Of a stretch of 64,000 nucleotides of DNA, positions 55,629 to 63,665 are shown one piece after another. Positions within the stretch are counted from its first letter, which is position 1. Each line of letters opens with the position of its first letter. The DNA lies in the NCBI GenBank assembly GCA_017404205.1, contig JAFRCV010000021.1:1-64000 (forward strand), given 5' to 3'. Position numbers and translations under genes: made by a program. This DNA is from Erysipelotrichaceae bacterium. GTDB lineage: Bacteria; Bacillota_I; Bacilli_A; Erysipelotrichales; Erysipelotrichaceae. Below the pieces are notes generated by a model, which saw nothing but the letters and a program-made list of their open reading frames with translations, ran no database searches and was not told the DNA's origin.

Positions 55629-56088
55629 AAAAGAAATGGTAAAGATATTAGGCACATCTTCTGATTATTTAAAATATGGATTTATCAGAAGAAGTTATGT
55701 TTCTGATGATAAAATGTATGAATTTGAATATAGAGATTTAGCTTCAAACGAAACTAACCCAAAAGATAACATCAATAAAATTAATGAATACATTGATTTT
55801 ATGAAAAAATATAAAAAATATGAACGTGTTAATTATCTTCAAATATTAGAAGATTTTGCTGAATACTTATATTGTGATTCAATGACTGACGCATACAAAG
55901 TTGTACCTGAAGAATTCGATGATATAGTAGATCTAATTTCATTAGATGAATTCAAAGAAACTCTTAAAAAAAATAGAACCAGGAAATTCCTGGTTTTGTT
56001 TAATATGACTCTTAGATTGTTTTCTCTATTATCAATAATTAAGTATTCAAAAATAAAAACAAACATCTATTTTTTTATTAGTTTATAA
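55618..56088 (+). pseudogene. 5'-truncated hypothetical gene behind the IS3 end
   Basis: The frame opens inside the IS3 end and continues as an acidic Tyr-rich protein (KYGFIRRSYVSDDKMYEFEYRDL). The family is unknown. An A8 run at 55966-55973 is one base short of giving KKK-TAG, which would stop just before the hairpin at 55977. The present frame runs on through the terminator, so the natural end was probably at that TAG. No start or ribosome site is visible. Confidence 0.45.
55977..56000 (+). terminator. Terminator of the truncated gene
   Basis: AACCAGGAA-ATT-TTCCTGGTT-type hairpin followed by TTTTGTTT. Confidence 0.75.
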
Positions 56089-56648
56089 AAACTGGTTCTT
56101 TTCATTCCGGTAAGGTCCATAGCTTGTTTTGCAGTAATCTTTCCTGCTTTCCAATCTTTGATTACTGAATCCCAATTATCTGGTAGTTCTACTGATGGTC
56201 TACCAAATTTAACACCTTTATCTTTTGCTGCTTTGATGCCTTCTTTTTGTCTTTGCTTTGCATTCTTTCTTTCAGATTCAGCAACATAAGATAATAGTTC
56301 TAAAACAACATCATTTATTAAATTGGCTGTTAAATCATCTTTATTTTCAGTATTTAATAATGGCATATCTAATACTCTTACATGGATATTACGTTTTTTA
56401 AAATCTTGCCATTCTTCTTTAATAGCTTCATAATTTCTGCCTAAACGATCTAATGACTTAATGACTAATGTATCATTATCGTTCATTAGATTCTTCATAG
56501 ATTGATATTTAGGCCTATTAAAGTCTTTTCCCGATATTTTTTCAATAATTAAATGGTCTTTAGTAGTTACTAAAGATTCTATTTCAATTATTTGTATATC
56601 TTCGTTTTGATCTTTACTAGATACTATTATATATCCCCAAGTTGACAT
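56067..56648 (-). CDS. Serine recombinase with substituted first catalytic arginine
   Basis: 193 aa, resolvase/invertase type. The catalytic Ser is in VSSKDQ, and the LDRLGR motif and the C-terminal helix-turn-helix (ITAKQAMDLTGMKRTSFYKLIKK) are present. The residue two before the Ser is Ile (YIIVSS), where nearly all relatives have Arg (YIRVSS), so strand cleavage may be lost. It follows the ORF6N-PLD gene by 8 bp. It is more a fossil or DNA-binding regulator than a working recombinase if the base is correct. Confidence 0.85.
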   Translation of the reverse strand: MSTWGYIIVSSKDQNEDIQIIEIESLVTTKDHLIIEKISGKDFNRPKYQSMKNLMNDNDTLVIKSLDRLGRNYEAIKEEWQDFKKRNIHVRVLDMPLLNTENKDDLTANLINDVVLELLSYVAESERKNAKQRQKEGIKAAKDKGVKFGRPSVELPDNWDSVIKDWKAGKITAKQAMDLTGMKRTSFYKLIKK

Positions 56649-56656
56649 GTATTCAC

Positions 56657-57616
56657 CTATATTTTCAAATCAGGATTGCTTAATAATTCATTAATCATTT
56701 GTTTATATAGTTTAACATCTTCAATTTTAGAAATTGTAGTTATTTTATTACCTGCATCTTTGCTTGAAGCACCACAATGATAAATAGTTTCGTTTTTTGT
56801 TGCATAATCTACAACAATATATCTATCATGATATTTTCCATTTGTTTTCTTTAAGTTTATGGCATTAGTTGGATTTTGTGCTTTAAAATCATCAACCATA
56901 AATTGTTTAATTGGCGCTTTCTTGTATACATTATCAGTGAATATCGTTATAGCCACGCCATTCTTTACATTTGACAATAAATCCAATGTTTTTAAACCAA
57001 CATAATTATCGATATAGTAAATAGACTTTTTAGCAGTTTTATATATTTTGCTATAAGCCATATCAGCTTCAAGTTTTTTACCATCCAATATTAAAAAATG
57101 TTTATATGAATCTTCATCAATAAAATTACTCATTACTTTATTTAAATCAGTTCTCATTTCATCAACAGTTGTTTCTAGTTTTGAAGTTCGTGATTCTATT
57201 TGCAATATATTTTTTGAAGGAATAAGTTCTCTATTTTCACTCACAAAATCTTTTAAAGATTTGAATAATCTAATTAATGCTTTACTTTGTTTTACTGCTA
57301 ATTCATTTTTCAAAACAGTCATTAGCATATATATGCCTTGTTCAGTAAAAGCATTTGGGACTTTTCTAGAACCACCCCAACTTGAAGTCGCAATTTGCGA
57401 CTTCAAGATCTCATGCTCTTCTTGGGTTAATTTGAACATGAAGTCTTCATCAAATCTATCTATATTTCTATTAACTTGTTCATTAAACCTTCTAACTTCA
57501 TAGCCATAAATTTCAGCTAAATCTTTATCTAACATTACTTTTTGGCCTCTTATAAAATAAATTTTTTCTTTGATTGTGTTGGAATCAATTTGTACTGGTA
57601 TAATTTCTTTCTTCAT
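56657..57616 (-). CDS. ORF6N-domain protein with C-terminal PLD-like domain
   Basis: 319 aa. Residues about 15-105 are the ORF6N DNA-binding domain common in phage antirepressor-like proteins (VMLDKDLAEIYGYEVRRFNEQVNRN). A coiled-coil linker follows. The C-terminal 150 residues resemble a single phospholipase D unit with KYHDRYIVVD (HxD/HKD-like) and the preceding FTDNVY strand. It may be a DNA-associated nuclease or regulator of a mobile element. It is co-directional with the serine recombinase. Confidence 0.8.
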   Translation of the reverse strand: MKKEIIPVQIDSNTIKEKIYFIRGQKVMLDKDLAEIYGYEVRRFNEQVNRNIDRFDEDFMFKLTQEEHEILKSQIATSSWGGSRKVPNAFTEQGIYMLMTVLKNELAVKQSKALIRLFKSLKDFVSENRELIPSKNILQIESRTSKLETTVDEMRTDLNKVMSNFIDEDSYKHFLILDGKKLEADMAYSKIYKTAKKSIYYIDNYVGLKTLDLLSNVKNGVAITIFTDNVYKKAPIKQFMVDDFKAQNPTNAINLKKTNGKYHDRYIVVDYATKNETIYHCGASSKDAGNKITTISKIEDVKLYKQMINELLSNPDLKI

Positions 57617-57844
57617 ATATTTAATCCTTCTTTATCAAAATCATTATATCAATAATATTCCGTAAATGTATATAGTATTTACGAATATGTTCGTAATATA
57701 TTTATATGTTTTTGAATATATGTTTTCTATTATAAATAGCAAGCGTTTTAGTTATAATGTGTTAACCATATTTTAGTTAATTTTTTTATTGCATTTTTTG
57801 TTAACGTATAGTATTATTAAAGTGTGCTTTTCAAAGGAGGAAAA

Positions 57845-58210
57845 ATGTCATACACAAAATTAGGAGAATTTTTGAGAATATTGCGTATTAAAAATCACGA
57901 AGTAATGGGAGACACAGCTGACATATTACACGTTACAACTCCATTCTTATCTGCAGTGGAAAATGGAAAAAAGAAAGCACCTGCTGAATGGGAAGAAATA
58001 TTAACTAAGCATTATAACTTGTCTGCCGAAGAACAATTAGAATTACATAATGCAATCGAAGATTCTAAAACACAAATGAAAATTGACTTAACAAACTCAA
58101 ACATGTTTCAAAGAAAGATGGCTCTTGAATTTCAACGTTCATTCGAAGACATCGATGAGGAAACTGCCAAAAGCATCATTGAATTGTTAAACAAAGGAAA
58201 GGAGAATTAA
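57845..58210 (+). CDS. XRE-family DNA-binding protein
   Basis: 121 aa from the ATG at 57845, 6 nt after AAAGGAGG. The helix-turn-helix is in the first 70 residues (LGEFLRILRIKNHEVMGDTADILHV...FLSAVENGKK). The C-terminal half is a helical dimerisation tail. It is paired with the ImmA/IrrE protease gene, and its stop overlaps that start by one base. Such pairs form protease-controlled repressor switches on mobile elements. Confidence 0.85.
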   Translation: MSYTKLGEFLRILRIKNHEVMGDTADILHVTTPFLSAVENGKKKAPAEWEEILTKHYNLSAEEQLELHNAIEDSKTQMKIDLTNSNMFQRKMALEFQRSFEDIDEETAKSIIELLNKGKEN

Positions 58211-58749
58211 TGGAATATTACACTAAACAATTAACAAGATCACAAATTAGGAAATTAGCCCCGATATTTAGAAGACTATTTGATGTAAGTCCATCCGGTC
58301 CATTTCCAGCAGTTGAAGCACTAGAAAAAATACCTGATGTATTTGAAGGTTCTACATTTGAAGTAGTTGAAAACAACGAGCTTGATATAAATCATCCTGC
58401 CAAATGCGAGATTATGACCGATGGAACATTTAATATCAAAATTAGACAAGATGTCTATGATGGAGCAAGGTTGCACAGAATTGGTGCGTATAGAGGATTT
58501 ATTGTACACGAGTTATGTCACCCATTCCTATATAAGATTGGTTATACACCAATTATGGAAAGAAGCTTTGAAAATGGCACCATTACTGCTACATGTAGTT
58601 CAGAATGGCAAGCAAAAGCGCTATGCGGAGAAGTAATGATGCCATATGAGGAAACAGAACCCATGGGATATAGATATATTGCTAAAGAATATGGCGTATC
58701 AAATGGCTCTGCATACTATAGAAAGTTTATGTACAGAGAAGATCTGTAG
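58210..58749 (+). CDS. ImmA/IrrE-family metallopeptidase
   Basis: 179 aa, M78-like. The zinc motif HELCH (100-104) is intact. In this family the protease cleaves the partner XRE repressor after a stress or quorum signal. A third gene seems lost: a strong AGGAGG at 58748 is followed by ATG GCA TAA. Confidence 0.85.
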   Translation: MEYYTKQLTRSQIRKLAPIFRRLFDVSPSGPFPAVEALEKIPDVFEGSTFEVVENNELDINHPAKCEIMTDGTFNIKIRQDVYDGARLHRIGAYRGFIVHELCHPFLYKIGYTPIMERSFENGTITATCSSEWQAKALCGEVMMPYEETEPMGYRYIAKEYGVSNGSAYYRKFMYREDL

Positions 58750-58998
58750 GAGGTACTTAAAGATGGCATAAATAAAAAAACGCTAAATAATTACTGGAAT
58801 AATTAAATAGCGTATGATTCGAATGTTTCCATTCGTAATCTAGTAACTATATTATAGTACTAGAAAACCAACCAGGTCAAACGTGAGTATTGACAAAAAT
58901 ATAAGCAAATTCGTGTGTTTCCATTCGTAATCTAGTAATGATGGACATATGGATTTTGCTCTTTTAAGTGCGCGAATGCGCAAAGAAAGGACAAAAAT
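58750..58998. other. Gene-free stretch with hairpin and a 23-bp direct repeat
   Basis: CGCTA (58781) and TAGCG (58808) close an AT-rich hairpin with a T-run on the minus strand. A 23-bp sequence containing TTTCCATTCGTAATCTAG occurs exactly at 58824-58846 and 58916-58938. The first copy is also part of a GATTCGAATG...CATTCG dyad. They could be attachment or regulator sites. Confidence 0.55.
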
Positions 58999-59667
58999 AT
59001 GTCGTTAATTAATTCAACCAGAAATGGTTGTAAAGATGTTTTTAAAGCTTTTTTAGTAGAAAAAGCTTCTTATCAAGGTGAACTAGAGATTCCAATTATT
59101 GAACCTCAAGAGTTTGATGAACCTAAGAAACTTATATTATTTTCAAAATCGTTTAGAACCGATGACTATGATCAATGGATATGTTTCTACGAAGATGATT
59201 CATCTTTTGAAAAATTATGGAATAATCCAAGAAAATATCTAGATCATCTAAAAAGATTTAAAGGTGTTATCTCACCTGATTTCAGTTTATATCGCGATAT
59301 GCCTCTTGTAATGCAACAATGGAATACTTATAGAGGAAAAGCGATTGGCTGCTGGCTTCAAAATAACGGAATCAAAGTCATCCCCAATATACGTTGGGGA
59401 GATGAAAGAACTTATCCGTTTTGTTGTTTAGGAGTAATCAAGCATTCCCCTATTGCCATTGGGTCTCATGGTTGTGCGAAAATTAACGCAGAAAAGAAAT
59501 ACCTTGTAGAAGGTTTAAAACTTGTTGTTAATGAATTAGCACCTTCGACAATAATAGTTTATGGTCCAGTTATCGACGAAGTAAAAAACTTATGTAAAAG
59601 TAAAAACATTAATATACTTAATTATTCTTCTGACTGGAGAAATGGTCGTGAAGGAGAAAAGGTATAA
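58999..59667 (+). CDS. DUF4417-domain protein
   Basis: 222 aa. The central block GVISPDFSLYRDMPLVMQQWNTYR and NIRWGDERTYPFCCLG are the DUF4417 signature. Members occur in phages, plasmids and toxin loci of Bacillota and have no proven activity. AAAGGACAAAA precedes the ATG. It is coupled by a one-base overlap to the toxin-like gene downstream, so it probably belongs to the same cassette. Confidence 0.85.
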   Translation: MSLINSTRNGCKDVFKAFLVEKASYQGELEIPIIEPQEFDEPKKLILFSKSFRTDDYDQWICFYEDDSSFEKLWNNPRKYLDHLKRFKGVISPDFSLYRDMPLVMQQWNTYRGKAIGCWLQNNGIKVIPNIRWGDERTYPFCCLGVIKHSPIAIGSHGCAKINAEKKYLVEGLKLVVNELAPSTIIVYGPVIDEVKNLCKSKNINILNYSSDWRNGREGEKV

Positions 59668-60158
59668 TGGGAGCAGGATACCATGGAGGCTTTGGCTCTA
59701 CAAAGGGGCGAAAAGCTTTTGCAGCTATGGGAGCTGGCGATACTTCTTTCATGGGAAATCAACAGGTTTTTCTTCAAAATATTAAAAGGAGAAAAGATGT
59801 TGATCCTGATGGCAAATTTGATGTCATTGCTCATGGGACATCAAACAGCATAGAATTTGAACACAATGGAACAACACTAAAACTAAATTCTAGAAATGCT
59901 GCTAAACTAATTAAAGCAAATAAAGATTATCACGGACAAGATATAAGATTATTATCTTGCAATACTGGTTCTACACCTTATGGTTTTGCACAAAATCTAG
60001 CAAACAAATTAAATGTTACTGTATGGGCTCCGAACAATTATTTGTGGGCTTATCAAAATGGCAGTTACGTTATTGCTAACAAAAATTCTAATGGTGATGG
60101 TCCAGGATCATCAAAAGGAAAGTTTATTAAATTTGTACCAGGAGGTCATAAAAAATGA
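59667..60158 (+). CDS. Caspase-like (clan CD) toxin-type protein
   Basis: 163 aa. The Gly-rich start (GAGYHGGFGSTKGRK) is followed by a fold with His56-Gly57 in DVIAHG and Cys98 in LLSCNTG, then GFAQNLANKLNVTVWAP. This His/Cys pairing and spacing resembles clan CD proteases found as C-terminal polymorphic-toxin domains (C80-like). As a free protein it lacks a secretion module. The next gene overlaps it by 4 bp and may be its immunity partner. Confidence 0.65.
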   Translation: MGAGYHGGFGSTKGRKAFAAMGAGDTSFMGNQQVFLQNIKRRKDVDPDGKFDVIAHGTSNSIEFEHNGTTLKLNSRNAAKLIKANKDYHGQDIRLLSCNTGSTPYGFAQNLANKLNVTVWAPNNYLWAYQNGSYVIANKNSNGDGPGSSKGKFIKFVPGGHKK

Positions 60159-60505
60159 GTAAATGTCCTAAATGCGGTAAGGAATTAAAACGCATAAAAC
60201 AAAATTCTGGCGTAGCATATTGTTGTATAAATTGTGATTATTCAGTAGCCACAACTGATTTGGATCCAATATTTGAGGATCAACAAGAATACACAATAAC
60301 CCTATTGCCAAATAATAGTATAAATAAAGATATATTAAAAATAATATCTTCTATAACCAACTTAAATTACATTGATTGTAAAAAAATGGTTGAAAAAGCA
60401 CCTTCAATCATATTCAAAGGTGATGCAACTGATGCAAAAGATGTTAAGGCAAAATTGGACAATAACAATATTAAATATTCAATTGAACCATTATTCATTT
60501 ATTAA
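60155..60505 (+). CDS. Zinc-ribbon protein with L7/L12-like C-terminal domain, possible immunity
   Basis: 116 aa. CPKC (4-7) and CINC form a zinc ribbon. Residues 45-116 resemble the C-terminal domain of ribosomal L7/L12 (NYIDCKKMVEKAPSIIFKGDATDAKDVKAKL). Small proteins with this fold are found beside toxins. The ATGA overlap with the toxin-like gene suggests an immunity role, which is inference. Confidence 0.65.
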   Translation: MSKCPKCGKELKRIKQNSGVAYCCINCDYSVATTDLDPIFEDQQEYTITLLPNNSINKDILKIISSITNLNYIDCKKMVEKAPSIIFKGDATDAKDVKAKLDNNNIKYSIEPLFIY

Positions 60506-60519
60506 TACTAACAAACAAC

Positions 60520-60566
60520 AAAAAGAGTATCTGCTTGACCAAAATCTCAAAAAGATATTCTTTTTA
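60520..60566 (+). terminator. Terminator of the toxin cassette
   Basis: AAAAAGAGTATCT and AGATATTCTTTTT form a hairpin around a 20-base loop, followed by TTATTAC. Confidence 0.6.
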
Positions 60567-60742
60567 TTACACATTTATATCTCATCACTTAGCACATTTA
60601 AATAAACACAATAGACATTGAAATAATCTTACATTCAAACATCACAATATTATCCAGCACAACAGACTGACTCTACTGTTTTTTGTGGCATACAATTTAG
60701 AATGGTTGATTATATAAAAAACAATTTATATGTTTAAAATAG

Positions 60743-61735
60743 TTAACGACAGTATTTCAAATCTTTTTTTCTAATAAGTTTATAATTTGATGCTTGTGGA
60801 ACTATCATTTCAATATATATTTTGTTTTTATTTTTCTCATTTAATTCTTCAACGACTTTTATTATCTTCATTGCATTTAATACTTTGATATTTTTACCAA
60901 TAATAACTTTTTTCAAGTATGGCATATGGACAAAATAACCATCTCCTTTTTTCTTTATTTTTTCTGAAGAATCTTGAAATACTAGTCTCCATTCTTGTTC
61001 GTGACTCCATTCGATACTCTTTATTGTAGGCGAATAGTAATATCCGTTTTTATTTTTTGGCATTTTTGAAGAATATGATACTTTAAACATATTAGACAAC
61101 ATTTCTTCATTTGCTACTTTGGTAAAATCATATTCTAAGCATACACCCTTATAATCATTTGCATAATAAGCCCACATAGGAATGGATTTATCTGTTTCTG
61201 AAAATGATGCTATTAATACATCAAATAGTTTATATGATTCTGTTTTGCGTAATGCTCTTACTATTAATTCCTTATATTTTTCTTTATCTAAACTTTTATA
61301 TTTATTCTTTTTATCACAAATAGATTTAAATTTTTTAAAAGTTATATCAATAAAATCTTTTAATAGAATAGAATTTTTGTTATCTGTTTTTAGAACTATT
61401 TTTTCATTAAATGCATCATATAAATAACTTTCATTAACCTTTTTACATATAATATTTAGCAAACTATTAACTGGAAATCTCATATTTTCCATATCTTGTG
61501 GAACAAACTGCGTTTCGAAAGGATCGTTTAAATTAGAAATTCGTGACAAAAAAATATTTCCTGTTTTTATTTCTTCTAGAAGACGATCTAAACTAATATC
61601 ACTGTTCTTTTTTTCACATTTTTTATTAAACTTACACTGGTCACAATTACCTACATTACATTTTTCCAAAGGTCTATATCTAAATAAAGAATAATCTAAT
61701 TTTGGATAACTAATTTCTTTTTTTGCTTCCATCAT
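60743..61735 (-). CDS. DUF2971-domain protein with CxxC cluster
   Basis: 330 aa. The core motifs LSRISNLNDPFETQF, SFSETDKSIPMWAYYANDYKGVCLEYDF and WSHEQEWRLVF are those of DUF2971, a family of unknown activity common in defence-rich and mobile regions. The N-terminus has four Cys (CNVGNCDQCKFNKKC), a possible zinc or Fe-S site that is not usual for the family core. It is the last gene of a three-gene operon with a serine recombinase and overlaps it by 4 bp. Confidence 0.85.
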   Translation of the reverse strand: MMEAKKEISYPKLDYSLFRYRPLEKCNVGNCDQCKFNKKCEKKNSDISLDRLLEEIKTGNIFLSRISNLNDPFETQFVPQDMENMRFPVNSLLNIICKKVNESYLYDAFNEKIVLKTDNKNSILLKDFIDITFKKFKSICDKKNKYKSLDKEKYKELIVRALRKTESYKLFDVLIASFSETDKSIPMWAYYANDYKGVCLEYDFTKVANEEMLSNMFKVSYSSKMPKNKNGYYYSPTIKSIEWSHEQEWRLVFQDSSEKIKKKGDGYFVHMPYLKKVIIGKNIKVLNAMKIIKVVEELNEKNKNKIYIEMIVPQASNYKLIRKKDLKYCR

Positions 61736-62328
61736 TTATTCCTTTCTTTCTTGCTTTCCATATTTCTATATTCAGCAATTCTTCTATCTAATGTAGCCAT
61801 AGAAACATTAAGTTTCTTACATATGAATTTCTTTTGTATTTCACCATCTTGCCATCTATTGTATAAAGAGATGAATTCATTTTGATCTATTGGTTTTTTG
61901 ATTCTACCTTTATATCTGCCTTCAGCTTTAGCTATGGCTATTCCTTCAGCTTGTCTTTCTTTTATGGTCTCTCTTTCAAATTGAGCTAAAGATGCAAATA
62001 TATTAAATACTAATTTACCTGTGGCGGTTGTAGTGTCTATATCGCCTTCCTTTAGTGATTTGAAATGTACACCCTTTTCATCTAATTTATTCATTAGTTC
62101 TATTAGATCTGGTAAAGATCTACCGAATCTAGAGATAGATTCTACTATAACTGTATCTCCTTCTCTTACATAATCCATCATCTTATTTAATTCTGGTCTA
62201 TCTTTTATATTCTTGCCTGATACTTTTTCTTCAAAGTACTTATCTATTTTTAAATCTTTAAAAGCTTCTCTTTGGCGAGCCGTGTTTTGTTCTAGTGTTG
62301 ATACTCGAATATATGCTATTCTAGCCAT
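61732..62328 (-). CDS. Serine recombinase, complete catalytic set
   Basis: 198 aa. YIRVSTLEQN supplies Arg and the catalytic Ser, and ESISRFGRSLPDL supplies the arginines. The C-terminal HTH is KKFICKKLNVSMATLDRR. It is a resolvase/invertase of small mobile elements. It lies between a 244-aa unknown gene and the DUF2971 gene. Repeats of ATATGATATA upstream of the operon could be its sites. Confidence 0.93.
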   Translation of the reverse strand: MARIAYIRVSTLEQNTARQREAFKDLKIDKYFEEKVSGKNIKDRPELNKMMDYVREGDTVIVESISRFGRSLPDLIELMNKLDEKGVHFKSLKEGDIDTTTATGKLVFNIFASLAQFERETIKERQAEGIAIAKAEGRYKGRIKKPIDQNEFISLYNRWQDGEIQKKFICKKLNVSMATLDRRIAEYRNMESKKERNK

Positions 62329-62339
62329 TGTTAACCTCC

Positions 62340-63074
62340 TTACATCTTGGACAATTCGTCTTGTGTATTTTTATTAATTTGATCTAACACATCTTTGCTA
62401 ATAGTATGTTTTTCGAATTCTAAAGAAGCCACATTAACCTTTAGCAAACAATCCATGAATAAAATAAAGATTTCATCATAGTATTTTTCTACACTTTGTT
62501 CTTTTGTTGTTTCTATTTTTTTGATTATTGAATCAACAATAGCGTTATTTATTTCTTCATACACATAACTTAATTGCTGATTATAGATAATTCCTAAAGT
62601 ATTGATTTTCCTTGTTAAATAATGTTTGTTCAATTTATCAATTTTTACATCAATAGCTTCTTTAACCACTTGATCTTGATCGTTAAACAAACTATGATCA
62701 TACACAGCAAACAATATTAACTTTTTATTCTTTAATTTAATATATTCAATTAAAGAATAATCATTCTTTCTTCTTTGATAATATATATACTCGTTTTCTT
62801 GACTCTGTATAGGCTCATTCTCAAATCCTAAGCTTTTTAATAGTTTAGTTGGTATTGTGTTGTAATCTTTTCCCAAATAGGTATCTATAAAACTTTTTAA
62901 TTTTCCTCCTTCAACATATAAAGCTTTTCTAATTTCTAAACATATATCTTCACTGATAAAATCTGGTGATTCATATTTACTGAAATTTGTATAATCACAA
63001 TAATAATTTGCAATAACATTTTTACAAAAACATTCATCAAATGTCTTTTTATACTCGTGATTTGTTTTTTCCAT
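62340..63074 (-). CDS. Hypothetical protein, first gene of recombinase operon
   Basis: 244 aa, AT-rich codon use, no membrane segment. It has an N-terminal aromatic/Cys patch (DECFCKNVIANYYCDYTNF) and a long helical C-terminus. I recognise no family. A GGAGGTAATATG start is clear. It is co-transcribed with the resolvase (11 bp apart) and the DUF2971 gene. Confidence 0.7.
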   Translation of the reverse strand: MEKTNHEYKKTFDECFCKNVIANYYCDYTNFSKYESPDFISEDICLEIRKALYVEGGKLKSFIDTYLGKDYNTIPTKLLKSLGFENEPIQSQENEYIYYQRRKNDYSLIEYIKLKNKKLILFAVYDHSLFNDQDQVVKEAIDVKIDKLNKHYLTRKINTLGIIYNQQLSYVYEEINNAIVDSIIKKIETTKEQSVEKYYDEIFILFMDCLLKVNVASLEFEKHTISKDVLDQINKNTQDELSKM

Positions 63075-63470
63075 ATTACCTCCATATCTTTAGAGCGTAC
63101 TCATATGATATATAAAAAACATATCACATAAGTCTATATCTTTATTATATGATATATTTCCATATCTTTTAAATATTTTGGACTATATGATACGTTTTAT
63201 TTTGAATTTAAAAGCTGATATATGATGTTTCGTTAATTAAACTATATATGTACCTATTGTTGCTCATTCTGCTCCTATATGTAAAGCTGTGCCATTATTT
63301 CCTTCAATACTAGTTAAAAACGCATTTTTTAAATGCAATCTCCCTTTAAATTTTACTCTTTGAAAATGTAACCACCATAACAATTCCTTATCAAGTAAAA
63401 ACATACAATTTTGATACAAAACTAATGATTTTAAGGGGGTTGCAGGGACTTAAACTCCGGTTTTTGACAC
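63075..63470. other. Intergenic region with ATATGATA repeats and remnants
   Basis: ATATGATATA occurs at 63103 and 63147, with partial copies near 63185 and 63216. On the minus strand a frame near 63350-63265 reads KGRLHLKNAFLTSIEGNNGTALHIGAE-stop, an unrecognised fragment. At 63436-63460 the minus strand reads CCGGAGTTTAAGTCCCTGC followed by AACCCCC, resembling a degenerate tRNA T-arm and acceptor end. Confidence 0.45.
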
Positions 63471-63500
63471 AAAAAAAGTGATACATCTTGTCGTATCACT
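63471..63500 (-). terminator. tRNA-Leu terminator
   Basis: AGTGATAC-GACAAGAT-GTATCACT followed by TTTTTTT on the minus strand, 15 bp after the tRNA end. Confidence 0.85.
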
Positions 63501-63514
63501 ATATTTTTAAATAT

Positions 63515-63597
63515 TGGTCCGGGTGAAGGGACTCGAACCCCCACGGTCACCCACTAGATCCTAAGTCTAGCGCGTCTGCCAATTTCGCCACACCCGG
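63515..63597 (-). tRNA. tRNA-Leu (anticodon UAG)
   Basis: Acceptor CCGGGTG pairs with CACCCGG, and the 3' ACCA is encoded. The D-arm has GGCGAAATTGGCAGACGC. The anticodon arm is CTAGA-CTTAGGA-TCTAG with anticodon TAG. A class II variable arm (TGGGTGACCGT) and the T-arm GGGGGTTCGAGTCCC complete the fold. It reads CUN leucine codons and marks the right border of the accessory region. Confidence 0.95.
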
Positions 63598-63631
63598 AGT
63601 GCTTATTTATGATACAAAAAAACTATTAAAA

Positions 63632-63659
63632 TTGCAATAAATTATGAATAATTTATAAT
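63632..63659 (+). promoter_or_regulatory. Promoter of coaX, leaderless layout
   Basis: -35 TTGCAA (63632-63637), a 16-bp spacer and -10 TATAAT (63654-63659) place the transcript start on the ATG at 63666. Confidence 0.65.
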
Positions 63660-63665
63660 TTAATT

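Noticed and set aside
55618-55700. An IS-encoded protein starting with TTG at the IS3 end
   Set aside because: The frame has no transposase features and the TTG lies in the IS terminal sequence, so it is better read as a truncated host gene.
58774-58812. Hairpin behind immA as its terminator
   Set aside because: The T-run is on the minus strand, where no gene reads towards it, so its role is unclear and I left it inside the gap description.
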